Below are positions 38,507 to 51,987 of a stretch of 64,000 nucleotides of DNA, piece after piece. The stretch's first letter is position 1. Each line of letters opens with the position of its first letter. The translations under genes were made by a program, and so were the position numbers. The notes beneath the pieces were generated by a model. The model was not told where the DNA came from, did not search any database, and was given only the letters and a program-made list of their open reading frames with translations. Origin of the DNA: Amphritea atlantica (GTDB taxonomy: Bacteria > Pseudomonadota > Gammaproteobacteria > Pseudomonadales > Balneatricaceae); NCBI RefSeq assembly GCF_018860855.1, contig NZ_JAHKQE010000013.1:73039-137038 (forward strand), written 5' to 3'.

Positions 38507-39564
38507 TATTCCGCCTCTGACTCGGGTTGAGCCGATACCGATGCCGATGACACCTGTGCTAATTCACGCAACACACTGGTCGCGAAGCTACCGGCTGGCA
38601 GATCAAAGGCCAACAAGAACTGATCATCCGCTTCCCGTTCAACCGTCAGATTCCCAGGCATTAAACGAGTTGAACGACGTTCTTGATTCAAACCTAAACG
38701 CTCCAACCCTTCGAGTTGTTCCTGCCAAGGTTTGAGCTGATCAATTTCCCAAGCGGCCGCATCGTCGCTACAAATAGAGCGCCCTCGGCCCCACATTGCT
38801 GCAGTAAGGTGCAGATCACCTGAGCCGAGACGACTCAGAATCGTTGCATCTTCAGCATCAAAGGGAAAGCAGCTTTGGCTACCATTGATCATCAGCACAT
38901 CGCCTAGCATCGGCTGAGCAAAGACAGACTGCTCTATACGCTGCGACACCAGTTGATTAAACATATATGAACGCACAGCTGAGATATAAAGACCTTTCTT
39001 GTGCCGTTGGCGCTCTTTCAACTTACCGGCAATCAGCAGCGCACCCTTAGTCAGGTTACCGCCATGATGGCCAAACCGCTGCTCACCAAAATAGTTTGGC
39101 ACGCCCGCACGAATCTCTTCAACACGACTCAATAGCGCATCAGGCTCGGTCACTTGACGTAAACGAATCTGAAAACGATTACCGTTAAGGCTACCCAACC
39201 GTAGCTTACGGGTGTGTTTTACCGCTTTAAGCACTTTGATGGTGTCGGTCTCGAACAGAGACCAGGTTAACGGTGACCGACCCGGCAGATGCACACTAAA
39301 CCATTGTTCGGTAACCGCATGACGATCCTTTTTACCGGCATAACCCACCTCTTTCGGGCTTACCTGACAAAAATGCGCCAACTGACGGGCAACCCAATCG
39401 GTGTTTTCGCCGGTTTTACGGATATATAGAAACACATGATCGCCGCTGCCTTCAGGCTCAAAAGAAAGATCTTCTATTACCCTGAAGTCGTCAGGCTCAG
39501 TTCGGATAACCGCACGACTGGCTGGCTCACCATATAAATATTGTAATTCAGTTGGAAAGTTCAT
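38506..39564 (-). CDS. truD: tRNA pseudouridine(13) synthase TruD
   Basis: A 352-residue TruD. The catalytic motif is [18 protein letters not shown], whose Asp attacks U13 of tRNA-Glu. Also visible are [30 protein letters not shown] and an inserted TRUD domain in the C-terminal half. It starts only 17 bases after ftsB, where relatives carry ispD and ispF. Confidence 0.97.
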   Translation of the reverse strand: MNFPTELQYLYGEPASRAVIRTEPDDFRVIEDLSFEPEGSGDHVFLYIRKTGENTDWVARQLAHFCQVSPKEVGYAGKKDRHAVTEQWFSVHLPGRSPLTWSLFETDTIKVLKAVKHTRKLRLGSLNGNRFQIRLRQVTEPDALLSRVEEIRAGVPNYFGEQRFGHHGGNLTKGALLIAGKLKERQRHKKGLYISAVRSYMFNQLVSQRIEQSVFAQPMLGDVLMINGSQSCFPFDAEDATILSRLGSGDLHLTAAMWGRGRSICSDDAAAWEIDQLKPWQEQLEGLERLGLNQERRSTRLMPGNLTVEREADDQFLLAFDLPAGSFATSVLRELAQVSSASVSAQPESEAE

Positions 39565-39581
39565 TAACGCAAGGGCTTCCG

Positions 39582-39905
39582 TTACTGGCCGCTATCGGCC
39601 GATGGCTTACCTGGCAACGCAGGGACCAGTTGAAAGAAGGATTCTCCCTCTTTCACCATTCCCAGCTGATTTCGGGCTCGCTCTTCCAGCGCCTCCAGTC
39701 CCTGCTTAAGGTCTTTAACCTCGGCATCTAACTGATGGTTACGATTTACCAGAAGGTCATTTTCAGCCCGTTGCCGTTCGATCTCCTGCTGCAATGCCTG
39801 CACATCGCCAAGATTAGCTTCGCCAAACCATAGCCGATACTGCAGTCCGACCAAACAGATCAACAGCAACAACAAAATTGAACGAAATAAACTCCAGCGA
39901 AACAC
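39582..39905 (-). CDS. ftsB: Cell division protein FtsB
   Basis: A 107-residue bitopic protein: a short cytosolic N-terminus, one membrane helix (about residues 7-24, LFRSILLLLLICLVGLQY), and a periplasmic coiled coil (DVQALQQEIERQRAENDLLVNRN). The late motif ARNQLGMVKEGESFFQLV is typical of FtsB. It bridges FtsQ and FtsL in the divisome. The start appears to be GTG. It follows the eno terminator by about 30 bases. Confidence 0.95.
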   Translation of the reverse strand: MFRWSLFRSILLLLLICLVGLQYRLWFGEANLGDVQALQQEIERQRAENDLLVNRNHQLDAEVKDLKQGLEALEERARNQLGMVKEGESFFQLVPALPGKPSADSGQ

Positions 39906-39935
39906 AGTTCGGCAGCACTCTTATTCTATATAGTC

Positions 39936-39958
39936 AAAAAAGGGGGCGTTAAGCCCCC
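39936..39958 (-). terminator. Terminator after eno
   Basis: GGGGGC, loop TTAAC, then GCCCCC, followed on the minus strand by six T residues. Confidence 0.92.
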
Positions 39959-39983
39959 TAGTATTTCACAGATCAGTTAAAAA

Positions 39984-42992
<3,009 letters not shown>

Positions 42993-43007
42993 CTACTAAA
43001 GATGGGG

Positions 43008-44327
43008 CTACAGGGTATCAGAATCACCCTGAACAGACAATGCAGTTGGCCGCCATTTCAACGCAAAACCACGGCCTTTTATTTCACTCTGCCAATCTTC
43101 GCAGAGACAGATTCCCGGCAGCGCCACAATCTCATCACCCACCACACATACCGGCCAGGTATTTCGCTGCCACGAGGGGATCTTATGTTCCTGAAATAAC
43201 TTTTTCAATGAACATGAACCACCGCGTCCTAATGGGCGGCAACGATCGCCATCGCGCCGATTGCGCACCGTCACTCCCGCCAATGATTTCAACCCTGTTA
43301 CACCCGATTCACAGCTTACCTCTAAGCAGCCTTGGGCAACCTGCAACCCACTAGGCGAAAGTGACCGGTGACCCCACTCAAACGCCTCAAGCGCCGCTTG
43401 CAACAACAACACACCCTGATGCCGCCGTAACTGCAGATGCCCAAGCTGTACAATCGGCTGTTTATCATCTCTGGCATTCATAAGCTGCTTAACAGCCAAA
43501 AGCTGGCGCTCACCCAGCGCAACACCTGCCTTTCTACACCAGAAACGCAGCAAATTATGCTGCCTCGGCTGACTTAACTTCATCAATGCACTGCAATTAA
43601 GCCCATCACCTTGTGCTACAGATTTGCTATCAATCACGGCTAGGTCTTGATGAAGTTGTTCTGATTCACGCATAAAACGAACGGTACCCGCACAACGACG
43701 GGCAAAACTAGGCCAACGGGCCTCAAGCAAGGGGATGACCTTATGGCGAAGATAATTACGATCGAATGACAGATCGCTATTACTAGGGTCTTCCACCCAC
43801 ACCAACTGCTCCGCTTCCGCCCACTGCTGTAGTTGCTGGCGCGATATATCTAATAACGGTCGAAACAGACTCGCCTTTCCGAGTGTTCGACACCGAGGTA
43901 TACCTGCCAATCCACGCACCCCAGCGCCCCGCAGCAAACGAAACAGCATTGTTTCAGTTTGGTCGTTCAAATGATGGGCTAGCAATAAACAATCGCTAGG
44001 TTGCAGAATTTTTTCAAATACCCGATATCGTGCATCGCGAGCAGCGCTCTCTATGCTTGCACTCTCGGCCACAACAACTTTTTCATGATAAAAGGGAAGA
44101 TGGAGTGATTCTGCCAATCCTCGGCAGAAATCGGTCCATTGGGATGATTGTGCTTGGAGCTGATGATCTACAGTAACCACCAACAATTGCTCAGCAGGCA
44201 ACGCCCTCGCGGCCAAATGCAGCAATACGACTGAGTCGAGGCCACCACTTAAACCGATCACCCAGCGTTTTACCTCGCTGGAATGATTTTCAAGTTGCTG
44301 ATTAAAGTGGCGCTGCAGCTCATTCAT
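43008..44327 (-). CDS. tilS: tRNA(Ile)-lysidine synthetase TilS
   Basis: A 439-residue protein. The PP-loop ATPase has VIGLSGGLDSVVLLHLA (about residues 23-39), followed by the HHLNDQTETMLFRLLRGAGVRGL segment that includes catalytic positions, then TilS substrate-binding and C-terminal domains. It places lysidine at C34 of tRNA-Ile(CAU), allowing AUA decoding. It follows accA after an intrinsic terminator. Confidence 0.97.
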   Translation of the reverse strand: MNELQRHFNQQLENHSSEVKRWVIGLSGGLDSVVLLHLAARALPAEQLLVVTVDHQLQAQSSQWTDFCRGLAESLHLPFYHEKVVVAESASIESAARDARYRVFEKILQPSDCLLLAHHLNDQTETMLFRLLRGAGVRGLAGIPRCRTLGKASLFRPLLDISRQQLQQWAEAEQLVWVEDPSNSDLSFDRNYLRHKVIPLLEARWPSFARRCAGTVRFMRESEQLHQDLAVIDSKSVAQGDGLNCSALMKLSQPRQHNLLRFWCRKAGVALGERQLLAVKQLMNARDDKQPIVQLGHLQLRRHQGVLLLQAALEAFEWGHRSLSPSGLQVAQGCLEVSCESGVTGLKSLAGVTVRNRRDGDRCRPLGRGGSCSLKKLFQEHKIPSWQRNTWPVCVVGDEIVALPGICLCEDWQSEIKGRGFALKWRPTALSVQGDSDTL

Positions 44328-44364
44328 AATAATTGATATAACGGCCTTTCAAATACTGTCAGGC

Positions 44365-44393
44365 AAAAAAAACCGCCAGTTTAACCGACGGTT
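44365..44393 (-). terminator. Terminator after accA
   Basis: On the minus strand, AACCGTC pairs with GGCGGTT (one G-T wobble) around a nine-base loop, followed by eight T residues. Confidence 0.88.
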
Positions 44394-44399
44394 CCGATG

Positions 44400-45353
44400 T
44401 TACTGACTGATGCCGTAGGACATAAGACGCTGATAGCGCCGTTCAATCAGCTCATCCGGTTCGATATCAGTCAACCGTTCAAGGGTTTCCAACAAGTGCT
44501 TCTTCAAATTGGCAGCCATCAAGCCATGATCTCGATGGGCTCCACCTAAAGGCTCATCAACGATTTGATCCACCAATCCTTGTGCATGCAGTCGGTCAGA
44601 GGTCAAACCCATAGCCTTAGCCGCATCCGGCGCACGATCAGCGCTCTTCCATAGAATAGAGGCACAGCCTTCTGGCGAGATAACAGAGTAAGTTGAGTAT
44701 TGCAGCATCATTAGCTCGTCACAAACGCCGATAGCCAATGCGCCACCTGATCCGCCTTCACCAATAACAGACGCAACAATCGGTGTATTTAGACGGGACA
44801 TCGCCGCGAGATTGAACGCGATCGCTTCAGACTGGCCACGCTCCTCAGCATCAATACCCGGATAAGCCCCAGGTGTATCAATAAACGTCAGGATTGGCAT
44901 TTTAAAACGTTCGGCCATCTCCATCAGACGCAATGCTTTTCGATACCCCTCTGGACGAGGCATACCAAAGTTACGAAGAACTTTTTCTTTAACCTCACGT
45001 CCTTTCTGATGACCAATCACCATCACGGGACGCCCTTCGAGACGCGCAATACCACCGATCAAGGCACGATCATCGGAAAAGTGTCGATCACCATGGATCT
45101 CTTCGAATTCGTCAAAGATCATGTCGATATAATCAAGAGTGTACGGACGCTGAGGATGACGGGCGATCTGAGAGATCTGCCATTCACTCAGGTCAGTAAA
45201 AAGAGATTTCGTCAATGTACGGCTTTTCGCCTGCAGCTTTGAGATCTCTTCCTCAATATTCAGCTCATTGTCATCACCAACCAGACGCAGCTCTTCAATT
45301 TTTGCTTCTAGGTCTGCTATTGGCTGTTCAAAATCCAGATAATTGGGATTCAT
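44400..45353 (-). CDS. accA: Acetyl-CoA carboxylase carboxyltransferase subunit alpha
   Basis: About 317 residues from the chosen ATG, against 319 in E. coli. The N-terminus [19 protein letters not shown] is the family start. The core has [18 protein letters not shown]-type segments ([10 protein letters not shown]), [31 protein letters not shown] and [12 protein letters not shown]. It transfers carboxyl from biotin to acetyl-CoA with AccD (not in the window). A GTG at 45395 would add 14 residues and looks unlikely. dnaE is upstream. Confidence 0.97.
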   Translation of the reverse strand: MNPNYLDFEQPIADLEAKIEELRLVGDDNELNIEEEISKLQAKSRTLTKSLFTDLSEWQISQIARHPQRPYTLDYIDMIFDEFEEIHGDRHFSDDRALIGGIARLEGRPVMVIGHQKGREVKEKVLRNFGMPRPEGYRKALRLMEMAERFKMPILTFIDTPGAYPGIDAEERGQSEAIAFNLAAMSRLNTPIVASVIGEGGSGGALAIGVCDELMMLQYSTYSVISPEGCASILWKSADRAPDAAKAMGLTSDRLHAQGLVDQIVDEPLGGAHRDHGLMAANLKKHLLETLERLTDIEPDELIERRYQRLMSYGISQ

Positions 45354-45472
45354 GTATTGATATTCCGTAAGTTCGCTTCGTTCCGGCCGGGACACAGTAG
45401 CAACAGAGATCAGCCGACGCTAAAAAAGTTGGCCTAATTCTACCCCGAGTCGCGCTCAAGAACCACCCTGTA

Positions 45473-48400
45473 TCAGTAGCGGATTCTGACCGCATCACCA
45501 CCAAATTGATCTTTCAGTTTAAGCAACAGCTCATCTGTCGGCTGCACTTGCCAAGCTTCACCCAAACACAACGTGGCGGAAGCATCGACACTCTTATACC
45601 GCAGAGCAACCGGCATAGTGACTCGACCTTTATGCCCCTCTAACAGCTCACCAAAGGCCTTAAGCGACCGTTCCTTCAACTGCGAAGCATCACAATCTAC
45701 CTCGATATGTCGCCCATAGCGAGCTCGACACTGAGTCACATCAACCACTTTATGGCCGCGCACCTTAAGCTTATCGGTGCCCGAGTAGCTATCGATGGTA
45801 ATCTCCCCTTCGATCAGCAGAATGGCATCTTTATTCAATAACGGACGATATTCATCATAGGCTTCACCAAATAGCGATATCTCGATACGAGAGGTCCGGT
45901 CGTCCAGTGTGACAAAGCAGAGCGAATCACCTTTTTTGGTTTTCTTGACCCGCACATCCACCACCAGGCCCAGCATCTTCTGCTGCTGGCCACGTTGCGG
46001 CATCAATTCAGCAATTCGACGCGTGATAAAGTGAGGCAGTTCGGCTTCGTACTCATCGATAGGATGACCGGTAACATAGAGCCCCAGCGTGTCTTTTTCA
46101 CCTTGCAGACGCTCTTTGTCGGTCCACTGACGCTGTTTCATGTACTCAGCGTAGGGATCACGGGGCTGCTCGGCCTCAACCTCACCAAACAGGTCGAACA
46201 TCCCGGCGCTCTGATTGCGCTCAGACTGATCCGCCGCTTTAAGCGCCTCACCAATCGCCGCCCAAAGCTGAGCACGATCAGGTCCAAGGTGGTCCAGCGC
46301 GCCAGAACGCACTAAGGCTTCTAAAACCCGCTTATTGAGTTTTTTACTGCCGACTCGCTTACAGAAATCGAAGATATCCTTGAACTGGCCACCCTCATCA
46401 CGCGCAGCCACAATGGCTTCTATCGGCCCTTCACCGACCCCTTTGATCGCGCCTAAACCATACACAATTTCACCCTTATCGTTAACGGTGAACATGTATT
46501 CACCCCAGTTAACGTCGGGTAGCACCAAAGGTAATTTCATGGTGCGACACTCTTCAATAAAGATCACCACCTTATCGGTGTTCTGCATATCAGAAGAGAG
46601 CACAGCAGCCATAAAGGGCGCAGGATAATGAGTTTTCAACCAAGCGGTCTGGTATGACACCAAGGCATAGGCCGCTGAGTGGGATTTGTTAAAACCATAA
46701 CCGGCAAATTTTTCCACCAGATCGAAGATATTCCCGGCCAGATCAGGGTCGATGCCATTCGCCGCAGAGCCTTCCAAAAACGAGCTTCGCTGCTTCGCCA
46801 TCTCTTCAGGTTTTTTCTTACCCATCGCTCGACGCAGCATATCCGCACCGCCGAGGGTATAACCGGCCATCACCTGAGCGATCTGCATAACCTGTTCCTG
46901 ATACAGGATAATGCCGTAGGTTGGCTCTAGTACTGGCTGCAGACTATCTAACTGATAATCCGCATGGGGATATGCCAGCTCAGCTTGACCATGTTTTCGC
47001 AGAATAAAGTCATCAACCATGCCCGATTGCAGCGGTCCTGGCCGAAACAGCGCCACCAAAGCGACAATATCTTCAAAACGGTCGGGTTTTAGACGACGGA
47101 CAAGGTCCTTCATACCACTGGATTCAAGCTGGAACACCGCGGTGGTTTCTGCTGACTTGAGCAACTCAAAGGTCGCTGGATCTTCCAGATCGATCAGGGC
47201 TATATCCAGCGGCTCTTCACCGGTCTTAGCCCGAATACGGTCGATGGTTTTCACCGCCCAGTCAACGATGGTTAAGGTACGCAGCCCCAAGAAGTCGAAC
47301 TTAACCAGTCCGGCCTCCTCAACATCACTCTTATCAAACTGGGTCACCAAACCATGACCATACTCGTCACAATAAGTTGCCGAGAAATCGGTCAGTTTGG
47401 TCGGCGCGATAACCACACCACCGGCGTGTTTACCTACGTTACGGGTGAGCCCTTCTAGCTTCAGGGCCATCTCCATAATTTCTTGCGCTTCTTCGCTAGA
47501 CTCGACGAACTCCTTCATTAAGGGTTCTTCAACCATCGCACGAGACAGCGTAATACCCACTTCAAACGGAATAAGTTTAGATAGTTTATCCGCCAGACCG
47601 AATGGCTTGCCCTGTACGCGCGCAACGTCCCGCACTACCGCTTTAGCCGCCATGGTACCAAAGGTAACAATCTGCGATACCGCATCCCGACCATAGGTTT
47701 CCGCTACATAGTCGATTACTCGGTCACGGTTATCCATACAGAAGTCGATATCGAAGTCAGGCATCGATACCCGTTCTGGGTTTAGGAATCGCTCAAATAG
47801 CAGATCGTATTCCAGCGGATCAAGATCGGTAATTTTCTGTGCATAGGCTACCAGCGAACCCGCACCCGACCCACGACCAGGGCCGACTGGCACGCCGTTA
47901 TCCTTACCCCACTGGATGAAATCCATTACGATCAGGAAGTAACCAGGGAAACCCATCTGGGTGATAATATCCAGCTCAAACCGCAACCGCTCTTCATAAG
48001 GACGGCGATTTTCGGCATAGTCAGGGTCATCCTTGTCTAAAAGGATAGCCAAACGCTCTTCCAAGCCTTTCCAAGATACCTCGGCAAAGAACTCATCCAT
48101 GGTTTTCCCTTCCGGGATTGGATACTTCGGCAGGTAATAGGTACCCAGATCGAGCTCCACATTACAGCGTTTAGCTATTTCGACGGTGTTCTCAACCGCA
48201 GAAGGAATATCACTGAACAGCTCAACCATCTCTTCGGCTGACCGTAGATATTGCTGTTCACTGTAATTCTTAGGCCGGTGAGGATCTTCGAGTGTGCGCC
48301 CCTGGTTGATACAAACCCGGACTTCATGTGCCTCAAAATCTTCAGGCCGCAAAAACATCACTTCATTAGTCGCCACCAAAGGACAACCAGTCTCATGGGC

Positions 48401-48967
48401 TAGCTGCACTGTCGCATGCACACAACTTTCATCACCGGGACGGCCGGTACGCTGAATTTCTAGATAGAAACGATCAGGAAAGACGGCTTGCCATTGCGCC
48501 AGAACCGCATGGGCTGAATCGTTGTCAGCCAGCGCTCTACCCACTTCACCATCTTTGGCGCCGGATAGTGCGATCAATCCAGCAGAACGCTCCGCAATCC
48601 AGCTGCGCTTTAGTAACGCCAGCTCCGGCTGAATATTCTGCCCCTTTTCATAGGCGAGCGAAATCAGCTCCATCAGGTTACGATAACCCTGATCGTTCAT
48701 GGCTAACAGCGTCATCCGATGGGGTGTATCTTCGGGGTCTGCGTCGTTTTCAACCCAGATATCCGCACCGAAAATCGGCTTAATACCCGCGCCAGTTGTG
48801 GCTTTAAAAAACTTAATCAAGGCAAAGAGGTTCACCTGATCCGTAATCGCAATAGCAGGAATTTGCTGGTCTTTCGCCACCTTAACCAGCTCTTTAATGC
48901 GAACAAGTCCATCAACCAGTGAAAACTCCGTATGCAGACGGAGATGTACAAATGCCGGATCAGTCAT
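45473..48967 (-). CDS. dnaE: DNA polymerase III subunit alpha
   Basis: About 1164 residues (E. coli 1160). The N-terminal PHP domain begins FVHLRLHTEFSLVDGL. The palm has GPGRGSGAGSLVAYA and the catalytic MPDFDIDFCMD motif, with a NVGKHAGGVVIAP segment further on. A helix-hairpin-helix region and an OB fold lie near the C-terminus. It is the replicative polymerase. A TTG at 48985 is an in-frame upstream alternative; the ATG at 48967 has GAG nearby and gives the family N-terminus MTDPAFVHL. It follows rnhB. Confidence 0.98.
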   Translation of the reverse strand: MTDPAFVHLRLHTEFSLVDGLVRIKELVKVAKDQQIPAIAITDQVNLFALIKFFKATTGAGIKPIFGADIWVENDADPEDTPHRMTLLAMNDQGYRNLMELISLAYEKGQNIQPELALLKRSWIAERSAGLIALSGAKDGEVGRALADNDSAHAVLAQWQAVFPDRFYLEIQRTGRPGDESCVHATVQLAHETGCPLVATNEVMFLRPEDFEAHEVRVCINQGRTLEDPHRPKNYSEQQYLRSAEEMVELFSDIPSAVENTVEIAKRCNVELDLGTYYLPKYPIPEGKTMDEFFAEVSWKGLEERLAILLDKDDPDYAENRRPYEERLRFELDIITQMGFPGYFLIVMDFIQWGKDNGVPVGPGRGSGAGSLVAYAQKITDLDPLEYDLLFERFLNPERVSMPDFDIDFCMDNRDRVIDYVAETYGRDAVSQIVTFGTMAAKAVVRDVARVQGKPFGLADKLSKLIPFEVGITLSRAMVEEPLMKEFVESSEEAQEIMEMALKLEGLTRNVGKHAGGVVIAPTKLTDFSATYCDEYGHGLVTQFDKSDVEEAGLVKFDFLGLRTLTIVDWAVKTIDRIRAKTGEEPLDIALIDLEDPATFELLKSAETTAVFQLESSGMKDLVRRLKPDRFEDIVALVALFRPGPLQSGMVDDFILRKHGQAELAYPHADYQLDSLQPVLEPTYGIILYQEQVMQIAQVMAGYTLGGADMLRRAMGKKKPEEMAKQRSSFLEGSAANGIDPDLAGNIFDLVEKFAGYGFNKSHSAAYALVSYQTAWLKTHYPAPFMAAVLSSDMQNTDKVVIFIEECRTMKLPLVLPDVNWGEYMFTVNDKGEIVYGLGAIKGVGEGPIEAIVAARDEGGQFKDIFDFCKRVGSKKLNKRVLEALVRSGALDHLGPDRAQLWAAIGEALKAADQSERNQSAGMFDLFGEVEAEQPRDPYAEYMKQRQWTDKERLQGEKDTLGLYVTGHPIDEYEAELPHFITRRIAELMPQRGQQQKMLGLVVDVRVKKTKKGDSLCFVTLDDRTSRIEISLFGEAYDEYRPLLNKDAILLIEGEITIDSYSGTDKLKVRGHKVVDVTQCRARYGRHIEVDCDASQLKERSLKAFGELLEGHKGRVTMPVALRYKSVDASATLCLGEAWQVQPTDELLLKLKDQFGGDAVRIRY

Positions 48968-48977
48968 TTCAACTCGT

Positions 48978-49592
48978 TTAATCAATTATGTCAGTGTTTA
49001 ACGCTAGTAACTCTGCCACCGGTCTAAAACTGCGACGGTGTTCAGGGAGCGGGCCTAACAGACGTAGCTTTTCCATATGCAGGGCGGTGGGATAACCTTT
49101 GTGCTTAGCAAAACCATAACCGGGATGACGATGATCCAATGCCACCATCTCCCGATCACGATAAACCTTTGCCAAAATCGAAGCGGCACTAATCGCCGGC
49201 TCTTTCAGATCACCCTTCACAATCGCTTGCGCCCCACAGGGCAACCCAGGCGGGCAACGATTACCATCAATCAAGGCGAAATCAGGCGTAACACTCAAGC
49301 CTAAAACGGCCCTCTGCATTGCCAACATCGTGGCGTGCAGAATATTTAGCTGATCAATCTCTTCCGGTGTTGCCCAAGCGATCGACCAAGCCAGCGCACG
49401 CTCCTGAATCAACGGAAACAGTTGTTCCCGCTTTTTCTCCGAAAGTTTTTTCGAATCGGTTAAACCTTCAATAGGCTTAGTTGGATCAAGAATCACCGCA
49501 GCCGTGACAACGTTACCAATTAAAGGACCTCGACCAACCTCATCGACTCCCGCAACCAACCTGCCGAAGGCCTTAGACATTGGTGTCACCAT
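48978..49592 (-). CDS. rnhB: Ribonuclease HII
   Basis: A 204-residue RNase HII. The active-site start is [21 protein letters not shown] (Asp-Glu pair), later ALIDGNRCP and [12 protein letters not shown] supply further acidic residues, with [14 protein letters not shown] near the C-terminus. It cleaves RNA-DNA hybrids and single ribonucleotides in DNA. The gene starts inside the end of lpxB (20-base overlap from the first ATG; the ATG at 49580 is an alternative). Confidence 0.97.
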   Translation of the reverse strand: MVTPMSKAFGRLVAGVDEVGRGPLIGNVVTAAVILDPTKPIEGLTDSKKLSEKKREQLFPLIQERALAWSIAWATPEEIDQLNILHATMLAMQRAVLGLSVTPDFALIDGNRCPPGLPCGAQAIVKGDLKEPAISAASILAKVYRDREMVALDHRHPGYGFAKHKGYPTALHMEKLRLLGPLPEHRRSFRPVAELLALNTDIID

Positions 49593-50745
49593 TTAACCGG
49601 CCTCGAGACTCGAGTAATTTCACTATGGCATCAACCGCTTTTTTACTCGCATCTTGGCGTAACTGCTGATGAATCTCACTGAAGCGTTGCTTCAATTCAC
49701 TTTGCCCATCGCTATCAAGCAGCGCCTGCTCTATCGCAGGACCTAATACCTCAGGACGCACATCATTTTGCAGAATTTCCGGCACCAGCGGCGCATCCGC
49801 TAACAGGTTGGGCAAAGAGATATATTGACTGCTAACCAGGCGTGACAAGATTTTATAACTTAACGGCGCCATACGATAAGCAACCACCATTGGCTTCTTC
49901 AAGAGCAACGCTTCGAGGGTCGCAGTACCCGAGGCTATCAACACCGCATCCGCCGCTGTTAGCACTTCACGGGAACGTTTTAATACCAAAATGATAGGTA
50001 GATCACTGTATTGTCTGTCAATTAGCTCACGTAAATGATCATAACGCTCTTGATTCGCCGCCGGCATCACAAACACCAGATCAGCATTTCGCTTGAGTAA
50101 CCAGCGCGCAGTATCCAAAAAAGGCTCAGCCAGATATTTAAGCTCTCCGCCCCGACTACCAGGCATCAATGCCACTATTCGCTGACCATGAGGCAGGTTA
50201 AGACTGGAGCGAGCAGCGCTCTGATCAGGTTCCAGTGGAATCATATTGGCTAAAGGATGACCAACAAATTCGACCGGCATGCCATGCCGTTGATAAAATT
50301 TAGCTTCAAAGGGAAACAGAGTTAGCATCAAGTCGGTGGTTTTAAGTATCTTAAACACCCGCTTGCTACGCCAAGCCCATACCGAAGGACTCACATAGTG
50401 CACGGTAGGAATACCGGCTTGACGTAATTTACCTTCAAGATTGAGGGTGAAATCAGGGGAGTCGATACCGATAAAGATATCCGGTGGCTGTTGGCTAAAG
50501 TGAGTAACCAGCGATTTACGAATGCCTAGCAACTCTCTTAATCGGCCCAGTACTTCAAACAATCCCATTACCGATAGACGCTCCATCGGAAAAAGACTGA
50601 CACAGCCTTCTGCCTGCATCAATTCACCGCCAATCCCCTCAAAGGTTATATCGGGAAAGCGGTGTTTGAGTTCGGCAAGCAGGCTGGCACCTAGAATATC
50701 TCCGGATGCCTCTCCAGCGACAATACCAATACGCAGGGTACTCAT
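49573..50745 (-). CDS. lpxB: Lipid-A-disaccharide synthase
   Basis: A 390-residue GT19 glycosyltransferase. It starts [22 protein letters not shown] and continues with [48 protein letters not shown] and [20 protein letters not shown]. It condenses UDP-2,3-diacylglucosamine with lipid X on the inner face of the inner membrane. Placed after lpxA with a three-base gap and overlapping rnhB. Confidence 0.98.
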   Translation of the reverse strand: MSTLRIGIVAGEASGDILGASLLAELKHRFPDITFEGIGGELMQAEGCVSLFPMERLSVMGLFEVLGRLRELLGIRKSLVTHFSQQPPDIFIGIDSPDFTLNLEGKLRQAGIPTVHYVSPSVWAWRSKRVFKILKTTDLMLTLFPFEAKFYQRHGMPVEFVGHPLANMIPLEPDQSAARSSLNLPHGQRIVALMPGSRGGELKYLAEPFLDTARWLLKRNADLVFVMPAANQERYDHLRELIDRQYSDLPIILVLKRSREVLTAADAVLIASGTATLEALLLKKPMVVAYRMAPLSYKILSRLVSSQYISLPNLLADAPLVPEILQNDVRPEVLGPAIEQALLDSDGQSELKQRFSEIHQQLRQDASKKAVDAIVKLLESRGRLNGDTNV

Positions 50746-50748
50746 ACC

Positions 50749-51519
50749 CTAACGAATGATGCCTCGGGTTGAGGCTTTAAGGGAATCAGACAGCAATTTG
50801 AGTTCGGGTGTTTCAAGCACCAGTGGCTCAAGCTGTGAAATAGCCTCTTCAAGCTTTAAACCCTGACGATAGATAATTTTATAGGCCCGCTTAACATTCT
50901 GAATAGCCGCTGCAGAAAAACCGCGCCGTCTCAGTCCTTCAGCATTGATACCGTGGGGTTGAGCGCTATTGCCATTGGACATAACAAATGCGGGGATATC
51001 TTTAAGCACAACGCTTCCAGCTCCACACATGCTATGAGAGCCAATCAGACAAAACTGATGCACCGCGGTAAAGCCACCGAGAATAATATGATCACCTAGG
51101 TGAACATGCCCCGCTAACGCACAGTTATTAGCCAGAATATTATGATCGCCCACGATACAATCATGAGCGACATGAACATTCGCCATAAATAGGTTATGAC
51201 TACCAATAACGGTGATACTGTTATCTTGAACAGTGCCTCGATGAACAGTGCAGCCTTCTCGGAAAACATTATTATCTCCGATCAGCAGCTCCGTTGGCTC
51301 GCCGTTATATTTCTTATCCTGACAGTCTTCGCCGATACTGGCGAACTGGAAGATATGATTGTCAGCACCAATTTTAGTCGGCCCTTTAATAACAACATGA
51401 GAATGTATTTTAGTTCTCGGACCGACCTCAACATTAGGGCCAATAACGGTCCATGGACCCACTTCAACATCATCAGCCAAGCGGGAGGATGGGTCAATAA
51501 TGGCCGTGGAATGGATCAA
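50749..51519 (-). CDS. lpxA: UDP-N-acetylglucosamine acyltransferase
   Basis: A 256-residue left-handed beta-helix protein with hexapeptide repeats from residue 2 on. Markers are STAIIDPSSRLADDVEVGPW, the catalytic His region FMANVHVAHDCIVGD, NNCALAGHVHLGD and HSMCGAGSVVLKDIP. It performs the first acylation of lipid A synthesis. It follows fabZ by two bases. Confidence 0.98.
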   Translation of the reverse strand: MIHSTAIIDPSSRLADDVEVGPWTVIGPNVEVGPRTKIHSHVVIKGPTKIGADNHIFQFASIGEDCQDKKYNGEPTELLIGDNNVFREGCTVHRGTVQDNSITVIGSHNLFMANVHVAHDCIVGDHNILANNCALAGHVHLGDHIILGGFTAVHQFCLIGSHSMCGAGSVVLKDIPAFVMSNGNSAQPHGINAEGLRRRGFSAAAIQNVKRAYKIIYRQGLKLEEAISQLEPLVLETPELKLLSDSLKASTRGIIR

Positions 51520-51521
51520 AT

Positions 51522-51962
51522 CTACACCTTTCTATCTGCGCAAAGAATCGTTGCGGTACTGACAACATCACCGTCAACAGTAGAGCGAACTTCAAACTTC
51601 CAGATACCGCGTTTTTCGGAAATAATTTTCGCTTCCAACTGCAACCGATCACCAGGAACAACAGGACGTTTAAAACGTAATTTATCAGAACCGACAAAAT
51701 AGTAAATAGAACCATCTTCAGGCGTTTTACCCATGGTTTTGAAACCTAGGATACCGGCAGCCTGAGCCATCGCTTCAACAATCAGAACCCCAGGCATCAC
51801 AGGATAATCTGGAAAATGACCATTAAAGAAGTTTTCATTCACCGTCACATTTTTATAAGCGACGATCGACTCACCAGGCACTAACTCAACCACTCTGTCA
51901 ACCAGAAGGAAAGGGTAACGGTGAGGTAAATATTTGCGGATCTCTTTTACATCCATCATCAT
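51522..51962 (-). CDS. fabZ: 3-hydroxyacyl-ACP dehydratase FabZ
   Basis: A 146-residue hot-dog-fold dehydratase. The N-terminal [20 protein letters not shown] and the catalytic segment [23 protein letters not shown] (His and Glu) are intact. It dehydrates 3-hydroxyacyl-ACP in fatty acid elongation, competing with LpxA for 3-hydroxymyristoyl-ACP. Two or three tandem ATG codons are possible starts. It sits between lpxD and lpxA in the conserved lipid A block. Confidence 0.98.
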   Translation of the reverse strand: MMMDVKEIRKYLPHRYPFLLVDRVVELVPGESIVAYKNVTVNENFFNGHFPDYPVMPGVLIVEAMAQAAGILGFKTMGKTPEDGSIYYFVGSDKLRFKRPVVPGDRLQLEAKIISEKRGIWKFEVRSTVDGDVVSTATILCADRKV

Positions 51963-51987
51963 TCAGGCTGACCTTAAGTATGCTGCT

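Noticed and set aside
51196-51702. 168-codon open frame antisense to lpxA and fabZ
   Set aside because: It lies opposite two clear housekeeping genes and is explained by their codon bias.
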